From positions 1 to 64,000 of IMG/VR virus record IMGVR_UViG_3300035670_000143: DNA of 64,000 nucleotides, one strand, 5' to 3'. A program made the position numbers and the translations under genes. This document shows, piece by piece, positions 23,441 to 32,826 of this stretch. The stretch comes from a virus. The first letter of the stretch is position 1; every line of letters starts with the position of its first letter. Below the pieces are notes generated by a model. That model was not told the origin of the DNA. It saw only the letters and a list, made by a program, of their open reading frames with translations, and made no database searches.

Positions 23441-26400
23441 ATGATTAATGTTGATATATACAACAAGCAATTAAGTACTCAATTTAATTCTAAAATTGTA
23501 TCGTCTTCGCAAAGAATTAAACCAAAAGTTTTAATTGACTGGCTAGATACTAGACATTGTAGTAATTTATCTGTATCAACTAATGATGTATACTCTGAAA
23601 CTGGCGCTGGCACATTTGCTTATTATTTTGATCCAAAGCAAGCGTTTAATGGGTTTGAAAGACAGTCGTTTACGTGGGCTGTCTGTAACTCAAAAGATAT
23701 AAATGGTAAGACTATTACCGCTGATGGGACATGGCATGCTGTACCTAAAGATATTTCTGGTAACTATGAGTTTGGGTGGTGGTCATCTTATAAATCTAGC
23801 AATACTGCTCATGTTACATATGATGGATATGGGTTCACAACGAACCCCGTTATTACAGCCTCTTTTGACAATAGAAAATGCAACCTGATAAGAGTCTTTA
23901 CTTCAGAGTATTCTGGGCAAATAGATACATATAGAATAACAATTCGCAGTAATGACTCTGGTGTTCCTAATCCGCTTTTCTCAGAAGTGGTTAGAATATT
24001 AGATGGTAGATATTACTTCGATCACTTCCTCCCTGAATCAGTCGGTCATTCAACAATTTATCAAGTAGAGATTGAAATCTTAACTGTAAAAAACCCATCT
24101 GACCGAGCTAGGATTCAGGAGATAAACATTATCTATCAGGAGGATATGTCAGATTACGTTATTTCATATACCTCTGATAAAGCAAGAGATGTTCATGAAT
24201 CTAGCTTACCTATCGCTGGCTCTTCTTCGGGTACTGTCAAAATTGATTTTGATAATACAAATAAAGATTTTAATATTTTCGGAACATCTTCACAATTTGG
24301 TCAATACATGAAAAAAGATATCAAGATGCAAGTAACATCTGGATGGCAAATCTTTAAGCATGATGATGATGAGGTAGAGAAAATACTTCTACAAACAATT
24401 TCAAGTTCTGATTTATCAATGTCTATTAATAATACAGATGAACTTCCTGATGGCGGTGCTGGTAATTATTTTATCTTATGCATAGATCCAGATAAGTATA
24501 GTAAAGAGTATGTGCTGTGTTCAGCAAAATCCGGTACTTATGATATAACTATTGTTGAAAGAGGATATGCTAATACGATTGCAAGATCTCATCAAATCGG
24601 CTCCAAAGTAATATTTGAAACATTTGAGTACCCAGCTTACGCTGAGGTGTATGTTGATGAGTGGTCATCAAGCACAGATAGCATGTCTGTTAACGCAACT
24701 GCAACTGACTGGTCTAAATTTTTAAATGAAAAGATTATTACTGACGGGTTCTTTTTGGAAAAAGATACCGTGACATCAGCAGTGGAAAAGTTGTTGATGA
24801 CTTGTAATTTCCCTAAAAAGAAAATTCAAAGTTTAAATAGATTTGATGTAGATGCAAGAAATATGAAGGCTATTCTTCATTTTGATTTTAATGAGTCTGC
24901 CATAGATAGATCAGGTAATTCTATCTCTGTAGACAATGGATTGCGATCAAGATTCTTTGCGCTACCTTCGGGGTCTTACAACAAGGTAAAGGATATAACC
25001 GCCGATGCTTTGGACAGGAATCTAACACAATTAGAGAAGGCTCTAGGAGAGACTTCCTTCGTTTCTCCTAGTTATGTTGCTAATTCAAAAGATATCTCCA
25101 CTAATTCGCTGTGTCTGGAACTGGGGGCTTCTTCGGGCTTCTCGTTCACAGCAAATAACGGTGATAGCGTTTCTGAATACTTTAACTGTGTTTTTGATGG
25201 ATTCTATATTCCAACTGAGACTGGGGAGCAGTACATTGTTGTTGATATCGCCAATGGCGGGGTTAGAGTATATCTTGATGATAATTTAATTCTTAATGAG
25301 TGGAGACTACATCCGGTTTCTGCTGGTTCGTATTTTACTGTTGAGTCTGGTGCTCTTGATTTGACGGCAGGTAAGCCATACAAGATAAGAGTTGAGGCAT
25401 TTCATTATTCTGGTGACTTCGCTATCACGCTTAAATATGCAGTTGGGCTGTCACCCTCAGAAGATATAACTCCATCTATGACAAAAACTATTGCAGCCAT
25501 AGATTCAATTGGGTCTAGAAATGCTAGCTTTATTCCTGGTGACCCAGATAGAAATAAACAGTGTAACTACGGTTTATATCTTGGTGGAGGGAATATTGGC
25601 CTCACGGGTGGAATGGAGTCTTCTGAAGAGAATAGGGCTGTCCTGTTCGGCTCTAGTAAATATTTAAGATTGCCATATGACATATCATGGGACTTAACTA
25701 ATTCCTCTAGTGAAAATTATACAGGTGATTTTACAATAGAAATCTTAGTTAAGCCTACGGAAGCTTTTTCTAACAATGGTGAGTATCTAAGTACATGGGT
25801 AGATTCTGGTTCGTCGTCTGATGGTTTTGAATTTTATAGTAACGCATCATCTCATGGCTTTAAGATATTTACAACAGGCGGGTATCAGTCAGTATCATCC
25901 AATGTGGCTCTGTCTACGTCTGACTGGTCACATCTATGCGTTACGTATTCGTCAGGATCTTCTAGTCTTAAGTATTACGTTAATGGGGAAATAAGTAATA
26001 GTCTTGTATTGTCAAACTCTTTATCTTCCTGGTCTAATCTAGATCTGACTTTTGCCGGGAGAGGGGCATATTATGACGAGCTCTCTTTTTCAGAAGTCGC
26101 CCCATCAGATATTAGAGATATATATTTTGATGAATTTGTTCTGTACAATACAGAACTATCTAGTTCACATATTAAAAATAGATATACAGAAATTAATATG
26201 AAAGAGCTAACAATTTATCCATTTTTATATGGAAGCGAAAACTCTGTGCGCCAAATAATTGATGAGATATCTTTAGCAGATTTGGGTAGGTTCTATATCG
26301 ATGAATTAAATAATGCTAGATATGAACATTATTATAAGTTATTTGAAGAAACAATAGATCAGCATGCTAATGTTCAATCATCAATTAACGATGACAATTC

Positions 26401-27328
26401 AATCATTAGCGCTGATTACAATGTACAGTTGCAAGCAAATAAAGTAGTTGTAAAGATATCTGGCATTTCATCTAATCTAGTTGGTGTTCAACCTTTATGG
26501 CGTGCTCCTGACCCAACAACTCTTGCTGTTGTTAATTTAGATTCGTCACTTACTGCTGCAGATACTTCAATGTATGTATCGACAACGACAGATCCGCCTT
26601 TTTCTAAAGCTGGATATTTAGTTATTGATGATGAAATTATTAAATATAACGACACAACACCAAACTCTTTTTTAAACTTAGAAAGAGGATACTTTAATAC
26701 AAGTGCTACAACTCATACGGCAAATACAAAGGTGAGAGAAGTTAGATATTGGGATCTTAAATATGACAAAGCACCAGCCTTCCAAGTTAAGAATCCCTTT
26801 ATTACAGGGATACTATTTGAGTCACCAGACGAGATTCAATTAATAAGATTCATACCGTCTGCTTATGGTGCAGAATTGATTATAGCTGCTAGTGAGAATG
26901 TAGATAAAGGTGAATTTGTATTTGCGGAAGGAACAAATCCATTAACTGAAAAGGTTTCTTTTACATCTATAGCAGGCATCCCTGTTGTTGTTACAGAACA
27001 AAATAGCCAGATCAAAGAACAAGTAGCTGACTTAGAAGACAATATTAGATTATACGGTCTTAAAGAAGTTGTAATAGAAAATAGATTCATTACAGACTTT
27101 AATCACGGACAAAAAATAGCGGATTTTATAATTAGTAAAATGAGTGCTCCAGTTCCTATACTTAATATTACTACAATACCTACACCAAAAATTCAAGTTG
27201 GTGATAGAATTAGAATTACTGAACTTGATGCTTTTGATATAATTAATGGTGATTATTGGGTCATGAGTAAAAGTTATAGTTATAGCTCTAGTCCAACACA
27301 ATCAATGGTGCTTAGGAAGGTGGTGTAG
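23441..27328 (+). CDS. Large tail protein with PA14-like and LamG-like domains
   Basis: 1,295 residues. The first 450 residues resemble tail-hub proteins of actinophages (Gp37-like), including phrases such as DYVISYTSDKARDVHESSLP and IFETFEYPAYAEVYVDEW. Around 580-690 a PA14-like domain is visible (YFNCVFDGFYIPTETGEQYI, LDLTAGKPYKIRVE). Around 735-930 a LamG/concanavalin-like domain follows (FTIEILVKPTE, SDWSHLCVTYSSGSSSLKYY, DEFVLYNTELSSSHIKNRY). The last part returns to hub-like sequence (IADFIISKMSAPVPILNIT, RIRITELDAF). Both inserted domains bind glycans in other proteins, suggesting recognition of the actinobacterial cell surface. Confidence 0.75.
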   Translation: MINVDIYNKQLSTQFNSKIVSSSQRIKPKVLIDWLDTRHCSNLSVSTNDVYSETGAGTFAYYFDPKQAFNGFERQSFTWAVCNSKDINGKTITADGTWHAVPKDISGNYEFGWWSSYKSSNTAHVTYDGYGFTTNPVITASFDNRKCNLIRVFTSEYSGQIDTYRITIRSNDSGVPNPLFSEVVRILDGRYYFDHFLPESVGHSTIYQVEIEILTVKNPSDRARIQEINIIYQEDMSDYVISYTSDKARDVHESSLPIAGSSSGTVKIDFDNTNKDFNIFGTSSQFGQYMKKDIKMQVTSGWQIFKHDDDEVEKILLQTISSSDLSMSINNTDELPDGGAGNYFILCIDPDKYSKEYVLCSAKSGTYDITIVERGYANTIARSHQIGSKVIFETFEYPAYAEVYVDEWSSSTDSMSVNATATDWSKFLNEKIITDGFFLEKDTVTSAVEKLLMTCNFPKKKIQSLNRFDVDARNMKAILHFDFNESAIDRSGNSISVDNGLRSRFFALPSGSYNKVKDITADALDRNLTQLEKALGETSFVSPSYVANSKDISTNSLCLELGASSGFSFTANNGDSVSEYFNCVFDGFYIPTETGEQYIVVDIANGGVRVYLDDNLILNEWRLHPVSAGSYFTVESGALDLTAGKPYKIRVEAFHYSGDFAITLKYAVGLSPSEDITPSMTKTIAAIDSIGSRNASFIPGDPDRNKQCNYGLYLGGGNIGLTGGMESSEENRAVLFGSSKYLRLPYDISWDLTNSSSENYTGDFTIEILVKPTEAFSNNGEYLSTWVDSGSSSDGFEFYSNASSHGFKIFTTGGYQSVSSNVALSTSDWSHLCVTYSSGSSSLKYYVNGEISNSLVLSNSLSSWSNLDLTFAGRGAYYDELSFSEVAPSDIRDIYFDEFVLYNTELSSSHIKNRYTEINMKELTIYPFLYGSENSVRQIIDEISLADLGRFYIDELNNARYEHYYKLFEETIDQHANVQSSINDDNSIISADYNVQLQANKVVVKISGISSNLVGVQPLWRAPDPTTLAVVNLDSSLTAADTSMYVSTTTDPPFSKAGYLVIDDEIIKYNDTTPNSFLNLERGYFNTSATTHTANTKVREVRYWDLKYDKAPAFQVKNPFITGILFESPDEIQLIRFIPSAYGAELIIAASENVDKGEFVFAEGTNPLTEKVSFTSIAGIPVVVTEQNSQIKEQVADLEDNIRLYGLKEVVIENRFITDFNHGQKIADFIISKMSAPVPILNITTIPTPKIQVGDRIRITELDAFDIINGDYWVMSKSYSYSSSPTQSMVLRKVV

Positions 27329-27330
27329 CA

Positions 27331-28467
27331 ATGAGGGCTAGATCTAGTGCAATATCTGAAAGTGGTGTTGTCTATTTTTCTGCTGGCGGCCATAGCCATG
27401 ATGGTGTCGGGTCATCTATCATAGATACAAGTAAATACTCTATTTTTGATTTTGGATTTGGGCTAGTCGGAACTAATAACGATAGAATTAATAAACAAAC
27501 TATTAATGAAACTGCATTTAAAAACTTTATTATTAAAACAATAAACGAATCAGTGTTAGAGCCGGCAGGGATCGTCCTTCAGGAAAACATAATTAATTCT
27601 AGGAATATTATTTCTGGTTCTATCACCGGTGTGGAAATTGCTGCTAATACAATTACTGGTAATAATATTGCCGCTGGAACAATTACGGCTGATCTAATTG
27701 ATGCTAATGCATTAATTGTTAGTTCTGTTCTACTTAATAATGGTGACTATTGGAATGATGATTTTGGATTTCAATTGGGTGGTGCTAATGGAATTATTTA
27801 TTCTGGAAATACTATAACAATTGGAACTAATGTAAATATTACTGCTGAACTTGCTGCCGACAGTATCACGGTTGGTGCTGGTGGTAATATCTTAGAGATT
27901 GATGATGATCTTCAATCTGGTACAAAAGCAGGTCTTGAGATCGGTGGTGGTGCTTATAATTACTGGTACACGGATGGAACATTCCGTGTTGGTGGAGCAT
28001 TCTCTTTCATGGAGTGGGACGGTACAACCTTTAGAATTAGAGGTGGATTTGACTCAGGTGGAGAAGATTCTATTGAATTAGAAGGTCTTGTTATTTCAAG
28101 TAGACCATTGGATGATCCTAGTTTTTTAACCTATGGCGCTGTTGTCTTAGCTCCCGCTGAGTATTCCAGTACTGGTGGTAATGATGCCATCAGATTTTAC
28201 TCTGGTAGTAGTAGCGAGAACTCTAATAATACAGCCTCTATTCGCGCTTTAGACGGTGGTGATCTTCGTATATCTGGGTCTGCCGCTTCACAGTCTATAT
28301 CGCTAAGTTCTGTTTCTAATGGTGTTTCGTTTGGCGGTCCAGCTTATGCGACATCTTACTCAAACACTTCTGTTAATGAAGGTGCATATTTTAGAAATAT
28401 ATCATATGGTAATGCGACGGTTAAAAATAATCTTGTACCTATTATTGGAGATATACATTTTAGTTGA
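27331..28467 (+). CDS. Tail fibre/tip protein
   Basis: 378 residues. The N-terminus has a typical fibre segment HSHDGVGSSIID, followed by IKTINESV. A shaft follows of repeating short strands (NIISGSITGVEIAANTITGN, NIAAGTITADLIDANAL), a beta-helix-like pattern frequent in phage fibres. The C-terminal half is Gly/Ser-rich. It begins two bases after the large tail protein and is probably translated with it. Confidence 0.7.
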   Translation: MRARSSAISESGVVYFSAGGHSHDGVGSSIIDTSKYSIFDFGFGLVGTNNDRINKQTINETAFKNFIIKTINESVLEPAGIVLQENIINSRNIISGSITGVEIAANTITGNNIAAGTITADLIDANALIVSSVLLNNGDYWNDDFGFQLGGANGIIYSGNTITIGTNVNITAELAADSITVGAGGNILEIDDDLQSGTKAGLEIGGGAYNYWYTDGTFRVGGAFSFMEWDGTTFRIRGGFDSGGEDSIELEGLVISSRPLDDPSFLTYGAVVLAPAEYSSTGGNDAIRFYSGSSSENSNNTASIRALDGGDLRISGSAASQSISLSSVSNGVSFGGPAYATSYSNTSVNEGAYFRNISYGNATVKNNLVPIIGDIHFS

Positions 28468-28473
28468 GGCTTT

Positions 28474-30357
28474 ATGGGCATTGAAGTATATACAAACTCT
28501 GGATGGCAGAACTATTATGATCCTGAAATATACACCGCATCAGGATGGCAGGATATTTTATTTGGCGAGGTATACACAGGTACTGGCCCTAATAATGGTT
28601 GGGATTATTTTTATGTAAGAATTAATGTTGTTGATCCTGAAATAACAGAGGTTTCTAAAACTCAAACATCGATTACAGTAAATGTTAGTCATACCAACCC
28701 AGACTCTGACCTTGTTCGTGTTTATATATATCGTCTTGATGGTAATGGTAATCCTATTAATGGTCAGTACTTTCCAAGCCAGGCTGGTACAACTGGTACA
28801 ATTAATCAAAACTATACACAATCAAGTCTTCAGTTAGGTACTACTTATACATTCCGTGCTTATGCCGAATATTTAGATGCCAATGGTAATGTTATGATTA
28901 CTAGCGGTATTGACCAACTGTCTGTTACTACTGATGTCTATAATCTCTATACGCCAACAAATTTATCACTTGTTAAAGATGGGTATGATCTATCAGGTAG
29001 TGTGTATACAGGGAGATTGACTGCTACAGCAAGTTCTAATCCCCTGTATTCTCAGAATGGTAGCGTAGCATATATTAGGTTTGAGTTGACTGATGGATTT
29101 ACTACATATACATTAAATAGTTCTAATCTTTTTAATACCGATTCATTGCAATCAAAAAGTGTTACATTTACTGGTTTAAATTTAGGTACACAATGGATTT
29201 GTCGTGCTAGAACTATTTATACAACTATAGGTGAACAGAGTAGTTGGACTGGGTATTCTGCGCCAGCAACAACTGTTAACTGGACTAGAGTATACGTTCC
29301 ATCCCAGAATACGTATGCTCATATGCAGAATTCATCTTATTTTATATCTTTTGCATCATCTGGTACTAGTAATAAGTCAGGGAATCCAACATCCCAAGCA
29401 TCAGATGGTAATATATCAACACAATGGGTGTCTGACCCATACACAACTCAAACGACAACAACTCAGGAATCTAGGAATATATCAACAACATCATATGATG
29501 ATTTTCTTGGTATCATAACACATGATACTTCTGGTACTCATAATATAACAGCGGATGGTGTCTCTGGTACTACACAAGTAAACAGTCTTACTTTTGGACT
29601 AGCCGGTGCTGTCTTTACTGACGCATCATCTATTACATTTGAAGTTTCTGATGCCTATTCAATTATTCGTGGTAGTGGAACTATTAACGGTAGTGGTTTA
29701 GCAAATGTTGACGGCGTTCCTAGAACAATACTAACAGTTCAGCCAGTGACAAGTGGCGTGCGACAGGTTCGTTTTGCTAGGCCGTCAAATGTTGCTGAGG
29801 GTCTAAAAGCCGAACAGGGAACTCTTTTTATAGGAAGCCAAAGCACAGTGAATGGTAACTCAGTATCTAGTCTTGGTGGGTCAAGTACTGTATTTAGAGT
29901 TGATAGCAATACTTTTAATCGATTTGAAAGTAGTAATCCAGGTTCAATGCCGACAACTAGCACATCTGGCACAGTAACATACAATGTTCAAACTGAAACC
30001 CAAGTTCCCAAGGGAGCCGGGTCGGAAACTTTAACATTGTTTGCTGCGCCTGCTAACATGTCCTCTCCTAGAAGAGATGTGCAATTGGAGGCTGTAAGTT
30101 ATAGGCATGGCACATTAGGAAGTTCTAGTGCAAGCATAATAATAAATGGTAATAGTATAGGAAGTTATACTCCTAGTGCAAACTCTACATTTCTATCATC
30201 AACACCAGAATTGGCTCCCAATTATACATCTATTGGTGGGACAGGGGGGACAGGTTGGTATGTAACATGCACTGTCGCAAGAGCTTTAAGTGGTAGTTTG
30301 TATTATTCAACAACAAGCGAGGTACAATTGAGGTATAGTTATGAGGTATTACAATGA
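28474..30357 (+). CDS. Large virion adhesin with two fibronectin-III-like domains
   Basis: 627 residues. The N-terminus has tandem 'YTNSGWQNYYDPEIYTASGWQ' style short repeats, usual in phage tail proteins. Residues about 52-145 and 155-265 each look like fibronectin type III domains (SITVNVSHTNPDSDLVRVYI, TTYTFRAYAEYLDANG, then GLNLGTQWICRARTIYT). The remaining Ser/Thr-rich part is beta-rich. Fn3 domains on phage particles are thought to bind cell-surface carbohydrates weakly. It overlaps the next start (ATGA). Confidence 0.65.
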   Translation: MGIEVYTNSGWQNYYDPEIYTASGWQDILFGEVYTGTGPNNGWDYFYVRINVVDPEITEVSKTQTSITVNVSHTNPDSDLVRVYIYRLDGNGNPINGQYFPSQAGTTGTINQNYTQSSLQLGTTYTFRAYAEYLDANGNVMITSGIDQLSVTTDVYNLYTPTNLSLVKDGYDLSGSVYTGRLTATASSNPLYSQNGSVAYIRFELTDGFTTYTLNSSNLFNTDSLQSKSVTFTGLNLGTQWICRARTIYTTIGEQSSWTGYSAPATTVNWTRVYVPSQNTYAHMQNSSYFISFASSGTSNKSGNPTSQASDGNISTQWVSDPYTTQTTTTQESRNISTTSYDDFLGIITHDTSGTHNITADGVSGTTQVNSLTFGLAGAVFTDASSITFEVSDAYSIIRGSGTINGSGLANVDGVPRTILTVQPVTSGVRQVRFARPSNVAEGLKAEQGTLFIGSQSTVNGNSVSSLGGSSTVFRVDSNTFNRFESSNPGSMPTTSTSGTVTYNVQTETQVPKGAGSETLTLFAAPANMSSPRRDVQLEAVSYRHGTLGSSSASIIINGNSIGSYTPSANSTFLSSTPELAPNYTSIGGTGGTGWYVTCTVARALSGSLYYSTTSEVQLRYSYEVLQ

Positions 30358-31490
30358 ATAATTTTATTTTATTAAAAAGAAATTTAGATTTTGACTATAA
30401 TGATTATTTTCCCAACACAATTTTTGTATGCGATCTCCCTGGTGTTCTGTCTAATTTAACTCTATTGAAACCCAATGATGAATTTGATATTGAAGATATA
30501 TCTGATTTAGCAATTAATTTATTTGATGCAAAGATTGGTAATATTCTTCTTATGAAAGAATATATTGAAAATAATAGTAATTTAACTGTTGAGTACCCAT
30601 TAGATATTGACGTAGATGATATTGAAATATTTAGTGTTGTAATTCCTCCATTTGATGAACTAACCGGCCATGTAGATAAATACACTCAACCATATAATTC
30701 ATGGGTGTGGGATAAAGATGCTGGACATTGGAAACCACCAGTGCAAAAGCCAAATTTAGATCTTTCTATGAGGTTGAAATGGGATGAGTCATGGACTGAT
30801 TGGAAAGTTAGTTTTGGATCACAAAATATTGATCGTAAAAAAAGAGCCTTTCAACTATGGCTGTCTGCTGAAGCAGACGGATCAAGTATGTTTTTAAACG
30901 CTTGCTCAACAAGAGATTACATGATTAAACCATTTGAAAATATAACTCATGGGACTAGAGATATTGAAAACTTAATAAAAAAATATAATGATCTAGTAGC
31001 AGAAAATTCAGATTATGTGAGGCCGTATATGTCAATACGTAGTCATATAGTTGTTATAGATCTATCGCCAATTGCTATAATCACATATTCCGAATGCCAT
31101 GATGATGCAGTAGATATGTTTAATGAGTTGTATTCAATGCACCCTCAGTTTTTTGCTAGAACCTCGCAGGAACTATTCAGGCTTATTATTGAATGGGCAT
31201 ATTCTCATACACATCTTAATAATCAAGAACTGACAGCAGTTAGTTGTTTTAATATTTTAAAGGCAGTCCAGATGCCAAAAACAATTCGAGATGGGTTAAT
31301 TGCAATGCAACCGCAGCAAGTCGGAAAGTTTTTAGAGGGTTCTGATTTAGCCCTTGTTGAGGAAGATGAAGATCCTGAATCACCAGCCGGGTTTGATAGA
31401 TGGATCAATAAACTTTATCAGCATTACTGCCATCTCAAACCAGGTCAGGAAAGTCATATTGATATCCTGCCTGATAGTTATCCTATGTGA
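30354..31490 (+). CDS. Conserved tail-associated protein of unknown function
   Basis: 378 residues, soluble and acidic. A recognisable motif is YNSWVWDKDAGHWKPPVQKP (residues about 112-131), a Trp-rich phrase seen in tail-module proteins of several large phages. The C-terminal half is helical (SQELFRLIIEWAYSHTH, IRDGLIAMQPQQVGKFL). No catalytic motif is seen. It may be an assembly factor for the fibres it follows, or a virion protein. It starts in the stop of the Fn3 protein gene. Confidence 0.55.
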   Translation: MNNFILLKRNLDFDYNDYFPNTIFVCDLPGVLSNLTLLKPNDEFDIEDISDLAINLFDAKIGNILLMKEYIENNSNLTVEYPLDIDVDDIEIFSVVIPPFDELTGHVDKYTQPYNSWVWDKDAGHWKPPVQKPNLDLSMRLKWDESWTDWKVSFGSQNIDRKKRAFQLWLSAEADGSSMFLNACSTRDYMIKPFENITHGTRDIENLIKKYNDLVAENSDYVRPYMSIRSHIVVIDLSPIAIITYSECHDDAVDMFNELYSMHPQFFARTSQELFRLIIEWAYSHTHLNNQELTAVSCFNILKAVQMPKTIRDGLIAMQPQQVGKFLEGSDLALVEEDEDPESPAGFDRWINKLYQHYCHLKPGQESHIDILPDSYPM

Positions 31491-31496
31491 TATAAT
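31488..31496 (+). promoter_or_regulatory. Extended -10 TGATATAAT, leaderless promoter
   Basis: TATAAT at 31491-31496 ends eight bases before ATG 31505. It overlaps the end of the preceding gene. No ribosome-binding site is present. Confidence 0.5.
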
Positions 31497-31504
31497 ATTA
31501 TCCT

Positions 31505-31678
31505 ATGGAAGAATTAGATATACAGTTATTAATATCATGTTACAACGATAAAATGGGTAAATTGATAAATGAACTCGTTGTCAAAGAAGCGGTTATTAAA
31601 CAACTTGAGAGAAAAGTACAAGCTCTCATGGCTGCAAGTAAGCCTCATAAATTAGCGGCTGAAGATTTAGAAGAATAA
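31505..31678 (+). CDS. Small coiled-coil protein
   Basis: 57 residues beginning MEELDIQLLISCYNDKM and continuing with a heptad-like helix (LVVKEAVIKQLERKVQALM) and an acidic tail. It is probably one long amphipathic helix. It is bracketed by two leaderless-type -10 boxes, its own (31491-31496) and that of the next gene (31685-31690), so it is probably an independent short unit. Unknown function; short coiled-coil proteins next to fibre genes are sometimes assembly factors, but that is only positional. Confidence 0.6.
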   Translation: MEELDIQLLISCYNDKMGKLINELVVKEAVIKQLERKVQALMAASKPHKLAAEDLEE

Positions 31679-31684
31679 TTGAGG

Positions 31685-31690
31685 TATAAT
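31685..31690 (+). promoter_or_regulatory. -10 box of a leaderless promoter
   Basis: GGTATAAT; TATAAT is six bases before ATG 31697, so the start codon coincides with the expected transcription start. No Shine-Dalgarno sequence is present. Confidence 0.55.
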
Positions 31691-31696
31691 AGTTAA

Positions 31697-32353
31697 ATGG
31701 CTTACGAAAACTATAGGTTTATTTCTTGGACTGACGGAACACCGATATCCAGTGACAGACTCTCACAGATGTCAACAAATATTGAGCAAGTCAAAGATGC
31801 AACAGATGATAGGCCGCAGGGTCTAATTCAAATTAATCAGACAACTTCTGATATCCCTAGTTCTGTCGGATATTCTGATTTTTCAGAGTATGAATTAATT
31901 GCTTTAAAATTTGATTCGCCCTCTGATAGGCGTGTGAGTATAGATGGTAATAGGTATTACAGAGTTAATCTCACATTTCCTGGTTTTGTTATTAAAGGTC
32001 GTGGTGCTGAGGATTCGACATTCTTGATTAAGATATATCAGGGGATCTTTGGGTCAGCTTCGACATTACTTCATACGTGGAAAATAACGCCGCACGTGTT
32101 CTCTTTCTATGATGTTAGTTCAGGAAGTGGAACAACTACTGTTAGTCCAAAGGCTAATGGTTATCCCACCATTATTGGAGCTGGTTCTTATTCAACTGTT
32201 TTGACAACCACATCATCTGGTCTTTCATCTGAGTCTTTCTATGTTTCTTTCAAGAGAGATCAAGGAGCCAGCACAGCAAATGCCCCAGCCTATTACATAC
32301 CAGGTAGTTACAGCACTATACAGTTATATATTGAAGATATTGGCGGTATTTAA
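31697..32353 (+). CDS. Minor tail protein, FISWTDGTPISSDRLSQM family
   Basis: 218 residues. The beginning (FISWTDGTPISSDRLSQMSTNIEQVKDATDDRPQG) follows a pattern widely seen at the N-terminus of actinophage minor tail and fibre proteins. The rest is beta-rich with Ser/Thr/Gly, ending in a jelly-roll-like segment. It is the last tail gene of the cluster, probably leaderless, and it overlaps the HNH gene start (TAATG). Confidence 0.65.
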   Translation: MAYENYRFISWTDGTPISSDRLSQMSTNIEQVKDATDDRPQGLIQINQTTSDIPSSVGYSDFSEYELIALKFDSPSDRRVSIDGNRYYRVNLTFPGFVIKGRGAEDSTFLIKIYQGIFGSASTLLHTWKITPHVFSFYDVSSGSGTTTVSPKANGYPTIIGAGSYSTVLTTTSSGLSSESFYVSFKRDQGASTANAPAYYIPGSYSTIQLYIEDIGGI

Positions 32354-32796
32354 TGTCTGATGGAGGTCTTGCCTCACAAAGAAAGGATGTTAAATGGGTT
32401 GAGTCATCAACAATGGGTGAACTTAATCCTAATTACTCAGGCGGTAAATATATAGACGATAAAGGATATGTTCGTGTCCTGGCTCCTGAGCATCCGTCTA
32501 GCATTAGAGGCTATATATATGAGCATAGGGCTGTCATGGAAGAATATGTTGGTCGTTTTTTAAAACCCTGGGAAAGCGTCCATCATATTAATGAAGTAAA
32601 ATGTGATAATAGAGTGGAAAATTTATTTTTGTGTACAGCGGGTGAGCATAGCGCTATTCATCGTGAAGGCAAAAAGCCTAGCGAAAGCCATAAAGAAAAA
32701 CTTCGCGCCAATATGAGACAGAGAAATAAATTAATGAAGAAGGATTTGCCCAGGTTACAGGGGCAAATTCAAAAAAAAGGTGCAAAAGACCCGTGA
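32353..32796 (+). CDS. HNH homing-type endonuclease
   Basis: 147 residues. NPNYSGGKYIDDKGYVRV and YIYEHRAVMEEYVGR lead into VHHINEVKCDNRVENLFLC, the canonical HNH core (tandem His, Asn, and a later His in EHSAIHRE). A Lys/Arg-rich tail probably binds DNA. Free-standing HNH genes of this shape occur in many phages, some as homing elements, some aiding packaging. Its place between the tail and metallophosphoesterase genes, far from the terminase, favours the homing type. Confidence 0.85.
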   Translation: MSDGGLASQRKDVKWVESSTMGELNPNYSGGKYIDDKGYVRVLAPEHPSSIRGYIYEHRAVMEEYVGRFLKPWESVHHINEVKCDNRVENLFLCTAGEHSAIHREGKKPSESHKEKLRANMRQRNKLMKKDLPRLQGQIQKKGAKDP

Positions 32797-32804
32797 TCCT
32801 GAAA

Positions 32805-32826
32805 AAGGTCGGGTATAATAGACCTT
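32805..32826 (+). promoter_or_regulatory. Hairpin with TATAAT in its loop; leaderless promoter
   Basis: AAGGTC (32805-32810) and GACCTT (32821-32826) form a 6-bp stem around GGGTATAATA. TATAAT (32814-32819) is seven bases before ATG 32827. An upstream ACCCG can alternatively pair with CGGGT. No ribosome-binding site is present. Confidence 0.55.
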